Assembly (NCBI GenBank): GCA_937900695.1
Contig: CALCFD010000046.1
Location: 1 to 64,000, forward strand
From: an uncultured Eubacterium sp.
Lineage (GTDB): Bacteria > Bacillota > Clostridia > Peptostreptococcales > Anaerovoracaceae
Direction of reading: 5' to 3'
DNA: 64,000 bases
The position numbers and the translations under genes are program-made. Each line of letters opens with the position of its first letter. Position 1 is the stretch's first letter. The notes beneath the pieces were generated by a model that was given only the letters and a program-made list of their open reading frames with translations, was not told the origin of the DNA and ran no database searches. Positions 54,201 through 62,414 of this stretch are shown here, one piece after another.

Positions 54201-54965
54201 AGTCACTAAAAGCTGCTTTACCATTGAACCCTGATTTATCAAGGTATCCTGAGTGACCTTAATATTAGTCTTTCCTTTATTTATCTGTTCAACACCTTTT
54301 TGGGCATTTTCAATTTGATTATTTATTTGTTTTTTTGCATTCCCAAATCCAGCACTAATATTATCAGAAATTTTCTTATTTACATTTTTAATTTTATTTT
54401 CATCAAGAGTAATATGTATAGTGTTTTCTACCATCCCTGTTGTGGATACAGAAGCGACACCTTCAATTCCTTCAAGTTTTCTAAGTAGCTCCTCTTCTAA
54501 AATGGCAGACGTCTCATTTATATCCTTTCCTTTTTGTGATACTGCTGCTACAGCTATTGGTACCATAGAAGGATTCATTTTTAAAATCAATGGCTTTTGA
54601 ACGGTATCTGACCATTTACTAGAAGCTAATTCTATTTTGTCCCTAATATCTACTGATATAGTATCAAGTTTAGTTTCCTGTTCAAACTCCAAAAATACCA
54701 TAGATGCATTTTCTTGTGATGAAGATGAAATGCTCTTCAAGTTCTCTAGCGAAGCTAACTGCTGCTCCATAGGTTCAGTTACCGTTTTTTCAACCTCATG
54801 AGAAGAAGCTCCTGGATATGTTGTCACAACAGCAACATATGGAAGATCAAACTTTGGAAACAAGTCTGGTGTCATACGTGTAAATGCAACACAGCCAAAT
54901 ACTATAGTTATAATTACCGCAACTAAGACAGTAAATGGTTTTTTTATACTAAATTTTGTTAACAT
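51249..54965 (-). CDS. RND-family efflux permease (AcrB-like) with inserted coiled-coil block
   Basis: 1238 residues, about 200 longer than AcrB. Two six-helix membrane halves are present, with TM4-type GVGMLVDNSIVVIENIYR near 660 and the matching IVVLMGIIVNNAIVLVDY in the second half. The porter parts start with TPDLFPKFDLPYVAVVTTYPGA. Between about residues 195 and 400, in the first docking subdomain, lies an extra helical, charged stretch (INNQIENAQKGVEQINKG ... NKNLDKAKNKLGNSMSEL), probably an antiparallel coiled coil. The second half has no such insert. No membrane-fusion protein or outer channel gene is adjacent. Substrate unknown. Own promoter upstream. Confidence 0.88.
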   Translation of the reverse strand: MLTKFSIKKPFTVLVAVIITIVFGCVAFTRMTPDLFPKFDLPYVAVVTTYPGASSHEVEKTVTEPMEQQLASLENLKSISSSSQENASMVFLEFEQETKLDTISVDIRDKIELASSKWSDTVQKPLILKMNPSMVPIAVAAVSQKGKDINETSAILEEELLRKLEGIEGVASVSTTGMVENTIHITLDENKIKNVNKKISDNISAGFGNAKKQINNQIENAQKGVEQINKGKTNIKVTQDTLINQGSMVKQLLVTLKTLNTTKEGLQLANREIKEQIKSKLPTNITEEQLEKACMANKLYAQNKEAIKAADKGINKIINQLKPMASNLKAMDIKINDLRSLNGVIKAESDFNKNLDKAKNKLGNSMSELTGNEALLNSANMQLKGALSQISQQESTAKKSGDVSEYLNISSISNLIMAQDFQMPAGFVSDDNKDVLVSVGDKIKSARELQNMIILDMGIDGVKPIKLSDVANITYLSNGEDNYSKINGEDGILLMFNKQSDHATTEVSDNITKKFDELSKSYDGLKFDVLSDQGDYIHMAIDSVLNNLLIGGILAILILLYFLKDIRPTIVTAISIPISITFAIVLMYFSNISLNIVSLAGLAVGVGMLVDNSIVVIENIYRLRILGYSKIKAALSGAVQVAGAITASTLTTVCVFVPIVFIDGMTKVVFKDMALTVTYSLFASLIVALTVVPTLSSVVIDKTKNNTVLNNDSKVIKFYRKIVNSAIDHKVIVLIVVVLLLLSSVTVSLMRGFEYMPSMATPQISATIKMPDKSTKEETMKIGDKMAESLDQMEGVKTVGVTLSSNMASMMGISGGADFSSISLYILMDEDKLDKGAAVTEKIVKLSKQSNCEASVSGSADMMAMMGGSGISINIESDNLDDVRESSLEVENLMRNTKGLSEVSDVSEQSTEEIKISVDKDKAMKYNLTVAQVYAQITDKISTEKVATSISYKSGNKDVVVSNKGEKRVTKNALLNMKLKSGNNSGKSVLLRDICTVKKSSTFSVISRINQKRGQTVSAKVDDDYNVTKQTSHLKKEIKKLDLPKGVEVEFRGEDEQIKDAMNQLVKMFVLGFLLVYLIMVAQFQSLLSPFIVMFTVPLAVTGALIALLITGFELSVISMIGIVVLMGIIVNNAIVLVDYINQMRQEGMSKREAIVEAGAVRIRPVLMTAITTILGLLPLALGIGKGEEMMQPVAIVCIGGLIYATIMTLIVIPIMYDILVRKNIRKISREELTITEA

Positions 54966-55002
54966 ATTATTCCTTTCTTAAACACAATTTTAATCCATGA
55001 TA

Positions 55003-55031
55003 ATAATAATATTTTTCACTTTTTAATTCAA
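55003..55031 (-). promoter_or_regulatory. Promoter of the RND transporter gene
   Basis: On the minus strand TTGAAT (55026-55031) is 17 bases from TATTAT (55003-55008), 37 bases before the start codon; AAAGGA precedes the ATG. Confidence 0.6.
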
Positions 55032-55057
55032 GTAAAAAATATCAATCAACATTTTTA

Positions 55058-55085
55058 TTGTATATCTGTTTTTTTGCAGTATAAT
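55058..55085 (+). promoter_or_regulatory. Promoter of tRNA-Leu(GAG)
   Basis: On the plus strand a perfect TATAAT (55080-55085) lies 18 bases before the tRNA, with a weak TTGTAT (55058-55063) 16 bases upstream. It is divergent from the RND promoter. Confidence 0.6.
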
Positions 55086-55103
55086 ATTAGTTGATTTTAA
55101 TTG

Positions 55104-55189
55104 GCGATTGTGGCGGAATGGCAGACGCGCTGTCTTGAGGGGGCAGTAAGGTTAACCTTATATGAGTTCAAGTCTCATCAGTCGCACCA
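55104..55189 (+). tRNA. tRNA-Leu (anticodon GAG)
   Basis: Acceptor GCGATTG pairs with CAGTCGC, with one G-U pair; discriminator A and encoded CCA follow (55187-55189). The anticodon stem CTGTC/GGCAG holds loop TTGAGGG, anticodon GAG, reading CUC and CUU. A long variable arm (TAAGGTTAACCTTA) marks it as class II. It is the only plus-strand gene I can support in the window. Confidence 0.97.
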
Positions 55190-55214
55190 GATAAATCTGA
55201 TAAATCATTTATAT

Positions 55215-55249
55215 AAAAAAGTGACGTTTTAAAAAACGTCACTTTTTTA
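55215..55249. terminator. Bidirectional terminator between tRNA-Leu(GAG) and the solute-binding protein gene
   Basis: GTGACGTT and AACGTCAC pair around a short A/T loop, with six A residues before and six T residues after, so it can terminate both the plus-strand tRNA and the minus-strand polA-coaE-SBP transcript. The minus-strand stop codon lies just beside it. Confidence 0.88.
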
Positions 55250-55253
55250 TATA

Positions 55254-56897
55254 TTATTTACCTTCCTTTGGCTGTTCAAGCTTTTTATCTTCAACAATAC
55301 GCTTTTCATATTCACAATACCAATTTTCAATACCATTATAAGGATTACTAAAGTTAGCATTTATATTCCCATTAAAAACAGGCGCCTTTACAATACCAAA
55401 AGTCTTATAACCTATACAATAATATGGTAACTCTTCATTTAATATCTTTTTTAATTCATTAATAGTAGCAGTATTTTCTTCTGCTGTATCACCTGACATA
55501 AGATTATTTACATGTTTATCCACTTCTTCATTAGAATACTTAATAAAGTTTAACTGACCATCAGTTATAAGTAAATCTCGCATATTAAGACTTTCATCTA
55601 AACTCATGCCACCAATGAATAAATCAAAGCTTCCTGTTTTAAGCGCTTTTAAATAAGCTGCTTCATCAAGCGTACTTAACTCCACTTCTATATTTAATTC
55701 CTTTAAAACATCAATAATATTTTCTGCCGCCTCAATCCTTTGAGGCTCTCTACTATTTACTATCATTTTAAACTTAAGCTTCTGACCATCTTTACCTTCT
55801 AAGATACCATCATCATTAGTATCTTTAAATTCTTCATCTTTTAAAATCTTAACAGCTTTATCAATATTTAACTTATATTCTTCCTTTATTTTTTCTGATC
55901 CTAAATAATTTGGAAAATACAAGCTATCACTTTTTACAGCACTATTGTAATAATCTTCTTCAATAATTTTATCAATATCTATAGCATAAGCTAAAGCATG
56001 TCTAATATCTTTATTAGCTAAAGCTGGATTTTGAAAGTTAAAACCTATAAATTCCACTTGATTTCCTACAAAATTTTTAATCTTAATATCCTTTTTAGTA
56101 ATTTTAGAATCTCTATTCATATCTTTATCTAAAAATACACTTATATTACTAGTCTCAGTCATCTTAGTTCTATTACTGCTAGTTTTTACAACCTTTATCT
56201 TAATATCACTTACAGCTTCTTCACCATAGTAGTCTTTGTTTTTCTTCAAAATCATAGCTTTGCTAGCATCATAAGATGAAAACTTGAATCTGCCACTTCC
56301 AACGGGTTTAAAATCATCAACATCTTTTTTCAAAGCATAAGTTCCATCAAATTTATGCTCCGGTAAAATAGGAAAGGATAAATAGCTTAAAGACATATCA
56401 TTTTCATCTTTAAATTCTATTTTTACATTAGTACCTGATCCACTTACAGATTCAATTTTATCTGCTTTTTCATAATATTCTCCTTTTTCACCTATAGCCT
56501 TTATAGCATCTACTGTAAATTTAATATCATCAGCATCTACATTTTTCCCATCATGCCATTTTGCGTTTTTGAGAGAAATATTAACTGTATCGCCATTAAA
56601 TTCATAGTTTTTCGCCAAATCGCCTACAGGAGTCATATTTTTATCAAAAGCGTATAAACTACTATATATCAATTTACTAATATAAAAGATATCTTCATCT
56701 GTTGACACCAAAGGGTTTAGAGTTTTTACAGGTACCATTGATAAAGTAATCTCATTTACTCTATTCTTTTCAATTTCTACATTATTAATCGCATCTTCTA
56801 CTTTTTCCTTATTAGCACATTCTCTAAAACCAAGTAAACCTAATATTACTATAAGTGCGATTAAGATAATCAATTTAATTTTCTTTTCTTTGTTCAT
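55254..56897 (-). CDS. Peptide/nickel-type ABC solute-binding protein (SBP_bac_5), solitary
   Basis: 547 residues. After an N-terminal hydrophobic segment (about 7-24) the protein has the SBP_bac_5 pattern: VKTLNPLVSTDEDIFYISKLIYSSLYAFD, LKNAKWHDGKNVDADDIKFTVDAI, KPVGSGRFKF and DIRHALAYAIDIDKI. The cysteine after the helix (GFREC) does not fit a lipobox, so it may be held by an uncleaved helix. No permease or ATPase gene is adjacent. It overlaps the end of coaE by 23 bases and ends at the shared terminator, so it is expressed with polA and coaE. Ligand unknown. Confidence 0.88.
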   Translation of the reverse strand: MNKEKKIKLIILIALIVILGLLGFRECANKEKVEDAINNVEIEKNRVNEITLSMVPVKTLNPLVSTDEDIFYISKLIYSSLYAFDKNMTPVGDLAKNYEFNGDTVNISLKNAKWHDGKNVDADDIKFTVDAIKAIGEKGEYYEKADKIESVSGSGTNVKIEFKDENDMSLSYLSFPILPEHKFDGTYALKKDVDDFKPVGSGRFKFSSYDASKAMILKKNKDYYGEEAVSDIKIKVVKTSSNRTKMTETSNISVFLDKDMNRDSKITKKDIKIKNFVGNQVEFIGFNFQNPALANKDIRHALAYAIDIDKIIEEDYYNSAVKSDSLYFPNYLGSEKIKEEYKLNIDKAVKILKDEEFKDTNDDGILEGKDGQKLKFKMIVNSREPQRIEAAENIIDVLKELNIEVELSTLDEAAYLKALKTGSFDLFIGGMSLDESLNMRDLLITDGQLNFIKYSNEEVDKHVNNLMSGDTAEENTATINELKKILNEELPYYCIGYKTFGIVKAPVFNGNINANFSNPYNGIENWYCEYEKRIVEDKKLEQPKEGK

Positions 56898-57480
56898 ATT
56901 TCACCAAAAGCTCATCTATCTGTCTATAGAGCTCCTCCTTACTAAAAGAATTATCAAGTACTTCATCGGCAAGTTTTTTCTTTTGGTCATCAGCCATCTG
57001 ACAATCAATGCGAGCCCTAACATCTGATTCTTTTATATCGTCTCTTGCCAAAACCCTTTTTATTCGAATTTCTTGATCTACAACAATAGCCCAAGATACA
57101 TCACACCATTTATCTAAGCCTTGTTCAAATAAAAGTGGAATATCTAAAAACATTATTTTTTCTCCGGCCTCTTTACATATTTCAATTTCTTTTAAAATCT
57201 GCTCTTTTATTTGACCATGAGTAATTTGGTTTAAAGTCTGTTCTTTGTTTCTATCAGCAAAGGCAATTTCTGCAAGTTTTTTTCTCTTAAGCCTACCATG
57301 CTCATCTAAAATCTCATTACCAAAAGCAAGCACTAACTTGGCCAAAGCCGGCATTCCCGGTTCCAAAATATCATGAGCAATTTTATCAGCATCACTTATA
57401 AAATAATTTTTACTTTTTAAATACTCCGACACAGTACTCTTTCCACTACCAATGCCACCTGTTAATCCAACTATAATCAC
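56875..57480 (-). CDS. coaE: Dephospho-CoA kinase
   Basis: 201 residues from a GTG at 57480: I-I-V-GLTGGIGSGKSTVSEYL carries the P-loop. Further motifs are DADKIAHDILEPG, FLDIPLLFEQGLDKWCD and IKRVLARD. It makes CoA from dephospho-CoA. The frame stays open into polA, but the GTG has AAGGAG seven bases upstream, overlapping the polA stop, and gives the normal family length. The downstream gene starts inside its 3' end. Confidence 0.94.
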   Translation of the reverse strand: MIIVGLTGGIGSGKSTVSEYLKSKNYFISDADKIAHDILEPGMPALAKLVLAFGNEILDEHGRLKRKKLAEIAFADRNKEQTLNQITHGQIKEQILKEIEICKEAGEKIMFLDIPLLFEQGLDKWCDVSWAIVVDQEIRIKRVLARDDIKESDVRARIDCQMADDQKKKLADEVLDNSFSKEELYRQIDELLVKYEQRKEN

Positions 57481-57491
57481 AATAGCACTCC

Positions 57492-60149
57492 TTATTTTAA
57501 ATCTAGCCAATTATCTCCTGAATTTAAGTCAACAGATAATGCTACTCCAAGCTTTATTGCATTTTCCATATTTTCTCTTAAAATCTCTTTAACCTGATCA
57601 ACTTCGCCTATATGTGCTTCTATTATAAGTTCATCGTGTACCTGCAAGATTAGTCTTGATTTCATGCCTTTTAAGCTATTGTATACTTTAATCATAGCAA
57701 GCTTAATGATATCAGCCGCACTACCCTGTATAGGTGTATTCATAGCAAGTCGCTCACCTAACTGTCTCACGTTGAAATTAGATGCATTAATTTCTTTTAT
57801 ATATCTCTTTCTACCTAAAATTGTTTTAACAAATCCATGTTCCTTAGAAAATGCCACTTGCATATCCATAAAGTCTTTAACTGCTTGATGTTTATCAAAG
57901 TAATCGTTAATATATTTTTCTGCTTCTTTTCTTGTAATATTTAACTCTGAGCTTAGACCAAAAGAACTCATACCATAAATTACCCCAAAATTTACCGCCT
58001 TAGCATTACTTCTTTGGATAGGTGTAATCTCATCTTCAGGAATGCCCATAACTCTTGCAGCAGTAGCTCTATGTATATCCTGCCCTTTGTTAAAGGCTTC
58101 TATCAATGCCTCATCACCACTCATATGAGCCAAAACTCTTAACTCAATCTGGGAGTAATCAGCGCCAACTAAAGTATAATTTTCATCTGAAGGTATAAAA
58201 GCTCCCCTTATTTTTTTTCCTATTTCCTCTTTAACTGGAATATTTTGCATATTAGGATTTGAACTTGAAATACGTCCTGTAGTTGTTACAGTCTGATTAA
58301 AAGATGCATGAATTTTTCCATCTGATGCAATTACAGGAATAAGACCTTCTACATAAGTACTATTTAGCTTTGTCAGCTTTCTATATTCCAAAATAAGTGG
58401 AACTATTGGATGTTTATCTTTTAATTTTTCTAAAATTTCAGCACCAGTAGAATATCCTGTTTTTGTCTTTTTAATAGCTGGTAGCTCTAACTTTTCAAAC
58501 AAAATAGGTCCAAGCTGTTTTGGAGATTTAATATTGAATTTCTCTCCTGCAAGTTGATGAATTTCCTTAGTTAGTTCTTTTTCTCTAGCTGTTAAATCGG
58601 CTCCTATTTTTTCTAAATAATCTTTATCAACTCTAAATCCCACATATTCCATATATGCCATTACTTCAACTAATGGTAATTCAGCTTCCATAAAAACTTC
58701 CCAAAGCTCTTCTTTTTGAAGTAACTCTTTTTGATGCTTTTTGATTTCATCACATACAGCAAACCATCTACCGTATGATTTAAATTCTTCCTCTGGGCTT
58801 TTAATAGCTTCAAACATATCTATTTGTTCTTTTGGTTCATCTTCATTACTATGAAGATTTACTTGAAGAATTTCACTTGCTAATGTTTCAAGCAAATAAT
58901 CGCTTCTACTTGAATCTATCACATATTCCGCAATAGCTGTATCAAAGGATAAATTAACATCTGATATACCTAAGTACAGCAAATTATATATTTCATTTTT
59001 TAAATCGTGTCCATAAATATCTTTTTTAACTTTTTTTAATAATGATATTATTTCATAGAAGTACTTTTTTTCTGCATCATTTATAAATCCAAATACAGTT
59101 TCCTTTGCTGAAACAAAGATCCCTCTTACTTTAGGTATTGATTTATGGCTATCATCTGAAATAATCTTTATGCCAACTTCATCTACACCTTGAAAAGTTC
59201 TTTTAAAATCCTCTAACTTATTATCGTCATCTACAAACACTAACTTATAATCTACAATTTCACTATTTTTAGCTTGATCTAAAGGTATGTCTATCTTCTT
59301 TAAAAAACTATTAAACTCCAGTTTTTTATATAATTCCACCAATTTAATATAATCTGGCTCTTTGCTTAAATACTCTTCAAAGTTTATTTCAATTGGTACA
59401 TATCTATTTATAGTTGCAAGTTTTTTACTTAAAAAAGCTAACTGATGATTTTCCATTAATTTCTTTTGTGTACCTTTTGGAGTAACCTCATCTATTTTTT
59501 CATATATATTTTCAATTGAACCATAGTTTACGATTAATTTAGTTGCTCCAACTTCACCAATACCTGGAACACCTGGTATATTATCTGATTTATCTCCCAT
59601 AAGTCCTTTGCAATCAATAAACTGAATAGGAGTAAATCCATATTTTTCTATAAATTTCTTTTCATCAAATAAGTCGAACTGAGATATTCCCTTTTTAGTA
59701 ATAAGTACCTCTGTCTTATCTGTCGCTAGCTGAAGAGCGTCTTTATCTCCAGTAATAATAAGAGGTCTAAGATCATTTTCCTCTCCTTCGCGAGCGATTG
59801 TTCCTATAAGATCATCTGCTTCAAATCCTTCAAGCTCAACTATTTTAATGTTCATAGCCTCTAGTATTTCCTTTAATATAGGCATCTGCATAACTAGCTC
59901 AAGAGGCATCTTTTTTCTACCAGCCTTATATTCATCATAAGCTTTGTGTCTAAAAGTAGGTGCCTTTACATCAAAAGCTACACCGATATATTTAGGCTCA
60001 TAATCTTTTTTAATTTTTTCTAGCATATTAAGAAAACCATATATCCCTTGTGTATATATGCCTTCCTTAGTTATCATAGGTCTTTGCATAGCGTAGTATG
60101 CCCTATTTATTAAACTGTTTCCATCTATAATTACTAATCTATTTTCCAT
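57492..60149 (-). CDS. polA: DNA polymerase I
   Basis: 885 residues. The N-terminal 5' nuclease (VIIDGNSLINRAYYAM; GFEADDLIGT; CKGLMGDKSDNIPGVPGIG) is followed by an exonuclease-like domain and the polymerase with motif A DYSQIELRVLAHMSGDE, motif B RSNAKAVNFGVIYGMSS and motif C QVHDELIIEA. The proofreading domain looks inactive: where an active enzyme has DTE, this one has VGIKIISDD, and the second motif reads DLKNEIYN. The ATG has no visible ribosome-binding site and lies six bases behind a -10 box. Confidence 0.96.
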   Translation of the reverse strand: MENRLVIIDGNSLINRAYYAMQRPMITKEGIYTQGIYGFLNMLEKIKKDYEPKYIGVAFDVKAPTFRHKAYDEYKAGRKKMPLELVMQMPILKEILEAMNIKIVELEGFEADDLIGTIAREGEENDLRPLIITGDKDALQLATDKTEVLITKKGISQFDLFDEKKFIEKYGFTPIQFIDCKGLMGDKSDNIPGVPGIGEVGATKLIVNYGSIENIYEKIDEVTPKGTQKKLMENHQLAFLSKKLATINRYVPIEINFEEYLSKEPDYIKLVELYKKLEFNSFLKKIDIPLDQAKNSEIVDYKLVFVDDDNKLEDFKRTFQGVDEVGIKIISDDSHKSIPKVRGIFVSAKETVFGFINDAEKKYFYEIISLLKKVKKDIYGHDLKNEIYNLLYLGISDVNLSFDTAIAEYVIDSSRSDYLLETLASEILQVNLHSNEDEPKEQIDMFEAIKSPEEEFKSYGRWFAVCDEIKKHQKELLQKEELWEVFMEAELPLVEVMAYMEYVGFRVDKDYLEKIGADLTAREKELTKEIHQLAGEKFNIKSPKQLGPILFEKLELPAIKKTKTGYSTGAEILEKLKDKHPIVPLILEYRKLTKLNSTYVEGLIPVIASDGKIHASFNQTVTTTGRISSSNPNMQNIPVKEEIGKKIRGAFIPSDENYTLVGADYSQIELRVLAHMSGDEALIEAFNKGQDIHRATAARVMGIPEDEITPIQRSNAKAVNFGVIYGMSSFGLSSELNITRKEAEKYINDYFDKHQAVKDFMDMQVAFSKEHGFVKTILGRKRYIKEINASNFNVRQLGERLAMNTPIQGSAADIIKLAMIKVYNSLKGMKSRLILQVHDELIIEAHIGEVDQVKEILRENMENAIKLGVALSVDLNSGDNWLDLK

Positions 60150-60155
60150 AACGCT

Positions 60156-60190
60156 ATTTTATCAAACTTCACTCTACTTTACAATTGTAA
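60156..60190 (-). promoter_or_regulatory. Promoter of polA with palindromic -35 region
   Basis: On the minus strand TTGTAA (60179-60184) is 17 bases from TAAAAT (60156-60161). Only six bases separate the -10 box from the polA ATG, so transcription would begin at or next to the start codon. The -35 box is part of the perfect palindrome TTACAATTGTAA (60179-60190). Confidence 0.5.
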
Positions 60191-60199
60191 CAACTTATA

Positions 60200-62395
60200 C
60201 TATTTATTGATAAACTCCATCTCCCACCTATAGTAGCCATTTTCGTTCTTTTTATATTTAAGGTAAGCAGTAAACTTTGTTCCTTTTTTACTTACAAGAC
60301 CTCTAAAACCTACTTTGCCATTTTTAAGAAGAAGTTCAACCATTTGAGAAGTAACCTTCTTACCTAAACTAGTTATAAACTTGTCATCTTTCCAAACAGC
60401 AAACTTGCAACCATTTCTCCAATTGGTGCATCCAAAGGCTTTTTCAGTCTCTATAACATCATTTCCACATTCGGGGCAAATTCCAACTACATTTGCTCCA
60501 TCAGGAACCTTTGCTTTACCTCCAAAATTAGTATCCATTTTTATGGCTTCAACAGAAGATTTGGTAAATTTAACAATTAAATCGATAAAATCTTCTTTTT
60601 TAAACTTACCCTTTTCAATATCAGATAAAGTTTTTTCAAGCCTTCCAGTGTAATCTAAGTCGAAAAGTTCTTTAACTGGAAATGTCTCTACCATCATCTT
60701 CCCAAGATCTGTACAAACAAGAGATTTTCTATTTGTTGTAATATATCCAACATCTTTAAGCTTCTTTATGGTTTCTGCACGAGTAGCAGGTGTACCAATG
60801 CTAAATCCACTTAAAATGGCCATCATCATCTCCTCAGAATCCTCTTCATTGGCACTTTTACCACAAGTTTCCATAACTTTTAATAGAGTTTTTTCAGTAT
60901 GATGCTTTGGAGGTTTTTTAACTACTTCATTTACCTTACCATCTTTAGCCTTTAATATTTCCCCTTCTTTTACCATAGGAATCAAAGTGTCCTTTGACTG
61001 TATATTTTCAGCTAATCTAAATCCCTCTTCAACTTGAACCTTGCCCTTAGCTATAATAACTCCTAAGTCATCTCTATCTTTTATTTTTATAGTAAGCTTT
61101 GTTTCTTCACTTATGGCCTCTGGCAAAAACTGTGCTAAAAATCTATTTTTAACTGCATCATATACCTTTTGTTCATCTGAAGTAAGGCCCTTTGGCAAAA
61201 CATATGTAGGAATGATAGCACTGTGGGATTCAACCTTTTTGCTATCAAATATCCTTTTGTTATCCTTAAACTTTATTTTATCTTCAAAAGGCGTACCTTT
61301 TTTAACAGCTTCTAAAACTCTTTTAGCTTTATCTTTTAAGCTTTCATCTAAAACACTGCTAGCAGTTCTAGGATAAGTTATAAGCTTTTTTTCATATAAA
61401 CTTTGGGCTACTTTAAGCACTTTATCTGAAGTAAATCCTTTATATTTACTTGTAACAAAACCTTGAAGATTTGATAAGTTAAATAAAAGTGGTGCCTTTT
61501 CCTTTTTTCGTTCAACCTCTTTTTTAATAATTTGACAATCTTTACCTTTGATTTCTTCTAAAATTCCTTCCAGCTTTTCTTTATTGTCAAATTTTTCACT
61601 TAAACTCTTTTCTTCATTATCAGTTTTTTCGTCTTTTGTTTCTTGTTCTTCATAATACAAACCTTCTATAACTTCTTCTTTATCATTTAAAAGATTAAGA
61701 GAAAGCTTATAATATTTTGTGCTTACAAACTCTTCAATTTCCTTATCTCTATCGTAAATTATTTTAAGAGTAGGCAAAAGAACTCTACCTATATTTAAAA
61801 GCTTTTCATAACCAGAATTTTTATACTTAACTGTAGCAACTGAAGTTAAGTTAATACCAATAAGCCAATCTGCAATCTGTCTACCAAAACCTGCATCCTG
61901 TAAAGATGCCATTTCATCGTTGCTCTTTAACTTATCAAGACCGTTTAAAACTTCATCCTTAGTCCATTCGTTTAAAAGAAGACGATCTACTGGTTTTTCT
62001 GCATCTAAATATATGAATATTTCATCTGCAATAACCTGACCTTCTCTATCCCAGTCAGTTGCAGAAACTATAGATGAAACATCATCTCTATTCATTAGCT
62101 CTTTTATAGTCTCAATTTGCTTTAAAGCTCCCTGATCTATTTTTTTTCTATTGTTATTTTCACTTTTAATTTTATATTTAAAATCCGTAGGTATAAAAGG
62201 AAAATTTTCCATGCGCCAAGAACTCATTTTTTCATCATAATCTACAGCATCATAAAGCTGAAGAAGGTGACCAAACACCCATGTTATGATGTACTGATCG
62301 CCCTCCATGTAACCATTTCTTTTATTTTTTATACCTACTGCATCAGCAATATTTCTAGCTACTGATGGCTTTTCTGCTATTATTAATTTTTTCAA
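60200..62395 (-). CDS. topB: DNA topoisomerase III (type IA)
   Basis: 731 residues. TOPRIM: IIAEKPSVARNIADAV at the start and the acidic motif ATDWDREGQ (D114, D116). The catalytic tyrosine is Y341 in LITYPRTASSVL. The C-terminus has a topo-type zinc finger (CPECGND ... GCTNWRNGCKF) and a beta-rich end. It is a decatenating, single-strand passage enzyme. The start is TTG with AGGAAG eight bases upstream; an overlapping ATG there is out of frame. It follows the aldehyde dehydrogenase gene by 19 bases. Confidence 0.94.
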   Translation of the reverse strand: MKKLIIAEKPSVARNIADAVGIKNKRNGYMEGDQYIITWVFGHLLQLYDAVDYDEKMSSWRMENFPFIPTDFKYKIKSENNNRKKIDQGALKQIETIKELMNRDDVSSIVSATDWDREGQVIADEIFIYLDAEKPVDRLLLNEWTKDEVLNGLDKLKSNDEMASLQDAGFGRQIADWLIGINLTSVATVKYKNSGYEKLLNIGRVLLPTLKIIYDRDKEIEEFVSTKYYKLSLNLLNDKEEVIEGLYYEEQETKDEKTDNEEKSLSEKFDNKEKLEGILEEIKGKDCQIIKKEVERKKEKAPLLFNLSNLQGFVTSKYKGFTSDKVLKVAQSLYEKKLITYPRTASSVLDESLKDKAKRVLEAVKKGTPFEDKIKFKDNKRIFDSKKVESHSAIIPTYVLPKGLTSDEQKVYDAVKNRFLAQFLPEAISEETKLTIKIKDRDDLGVIIAKGKVQVEEGFRLAENIQSKDTLIPMVKEGEILKAKDGKVNEVVKKPPKHHTEKTLLKVMETCGKSANEEDSEEMMMAILSGFSIGTPATRAETIKKLKDVGYITTNRKSLVCTDLGKMMVETFPVKELFDLDYTGRLEKTLSDIEKGKFKKEDFIDLIVKFTKSSVEAIKMDTNFGGKAKVPDGANVVGICPECGNDVIETEKAFGCTNWRNGCKFAVWKDDKFITSLGKKVTSQMVELLLKNGKVGFRGLVSKKGTKFTAYLKYKKNENGYYRWEMEFINK

Positions 62396-62414
62396 AATTT
62401 CATCTTCCTAATTT

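Noticed and set aside
51139..55189. RND gene bracketed by two tRNA-Leu genes as a possible genomic island
   Set aside because: Both tRNA 3' ends face away from the RND gene, no integrase or repeat of a tRNA end is visible, and composition matches the neighbours.
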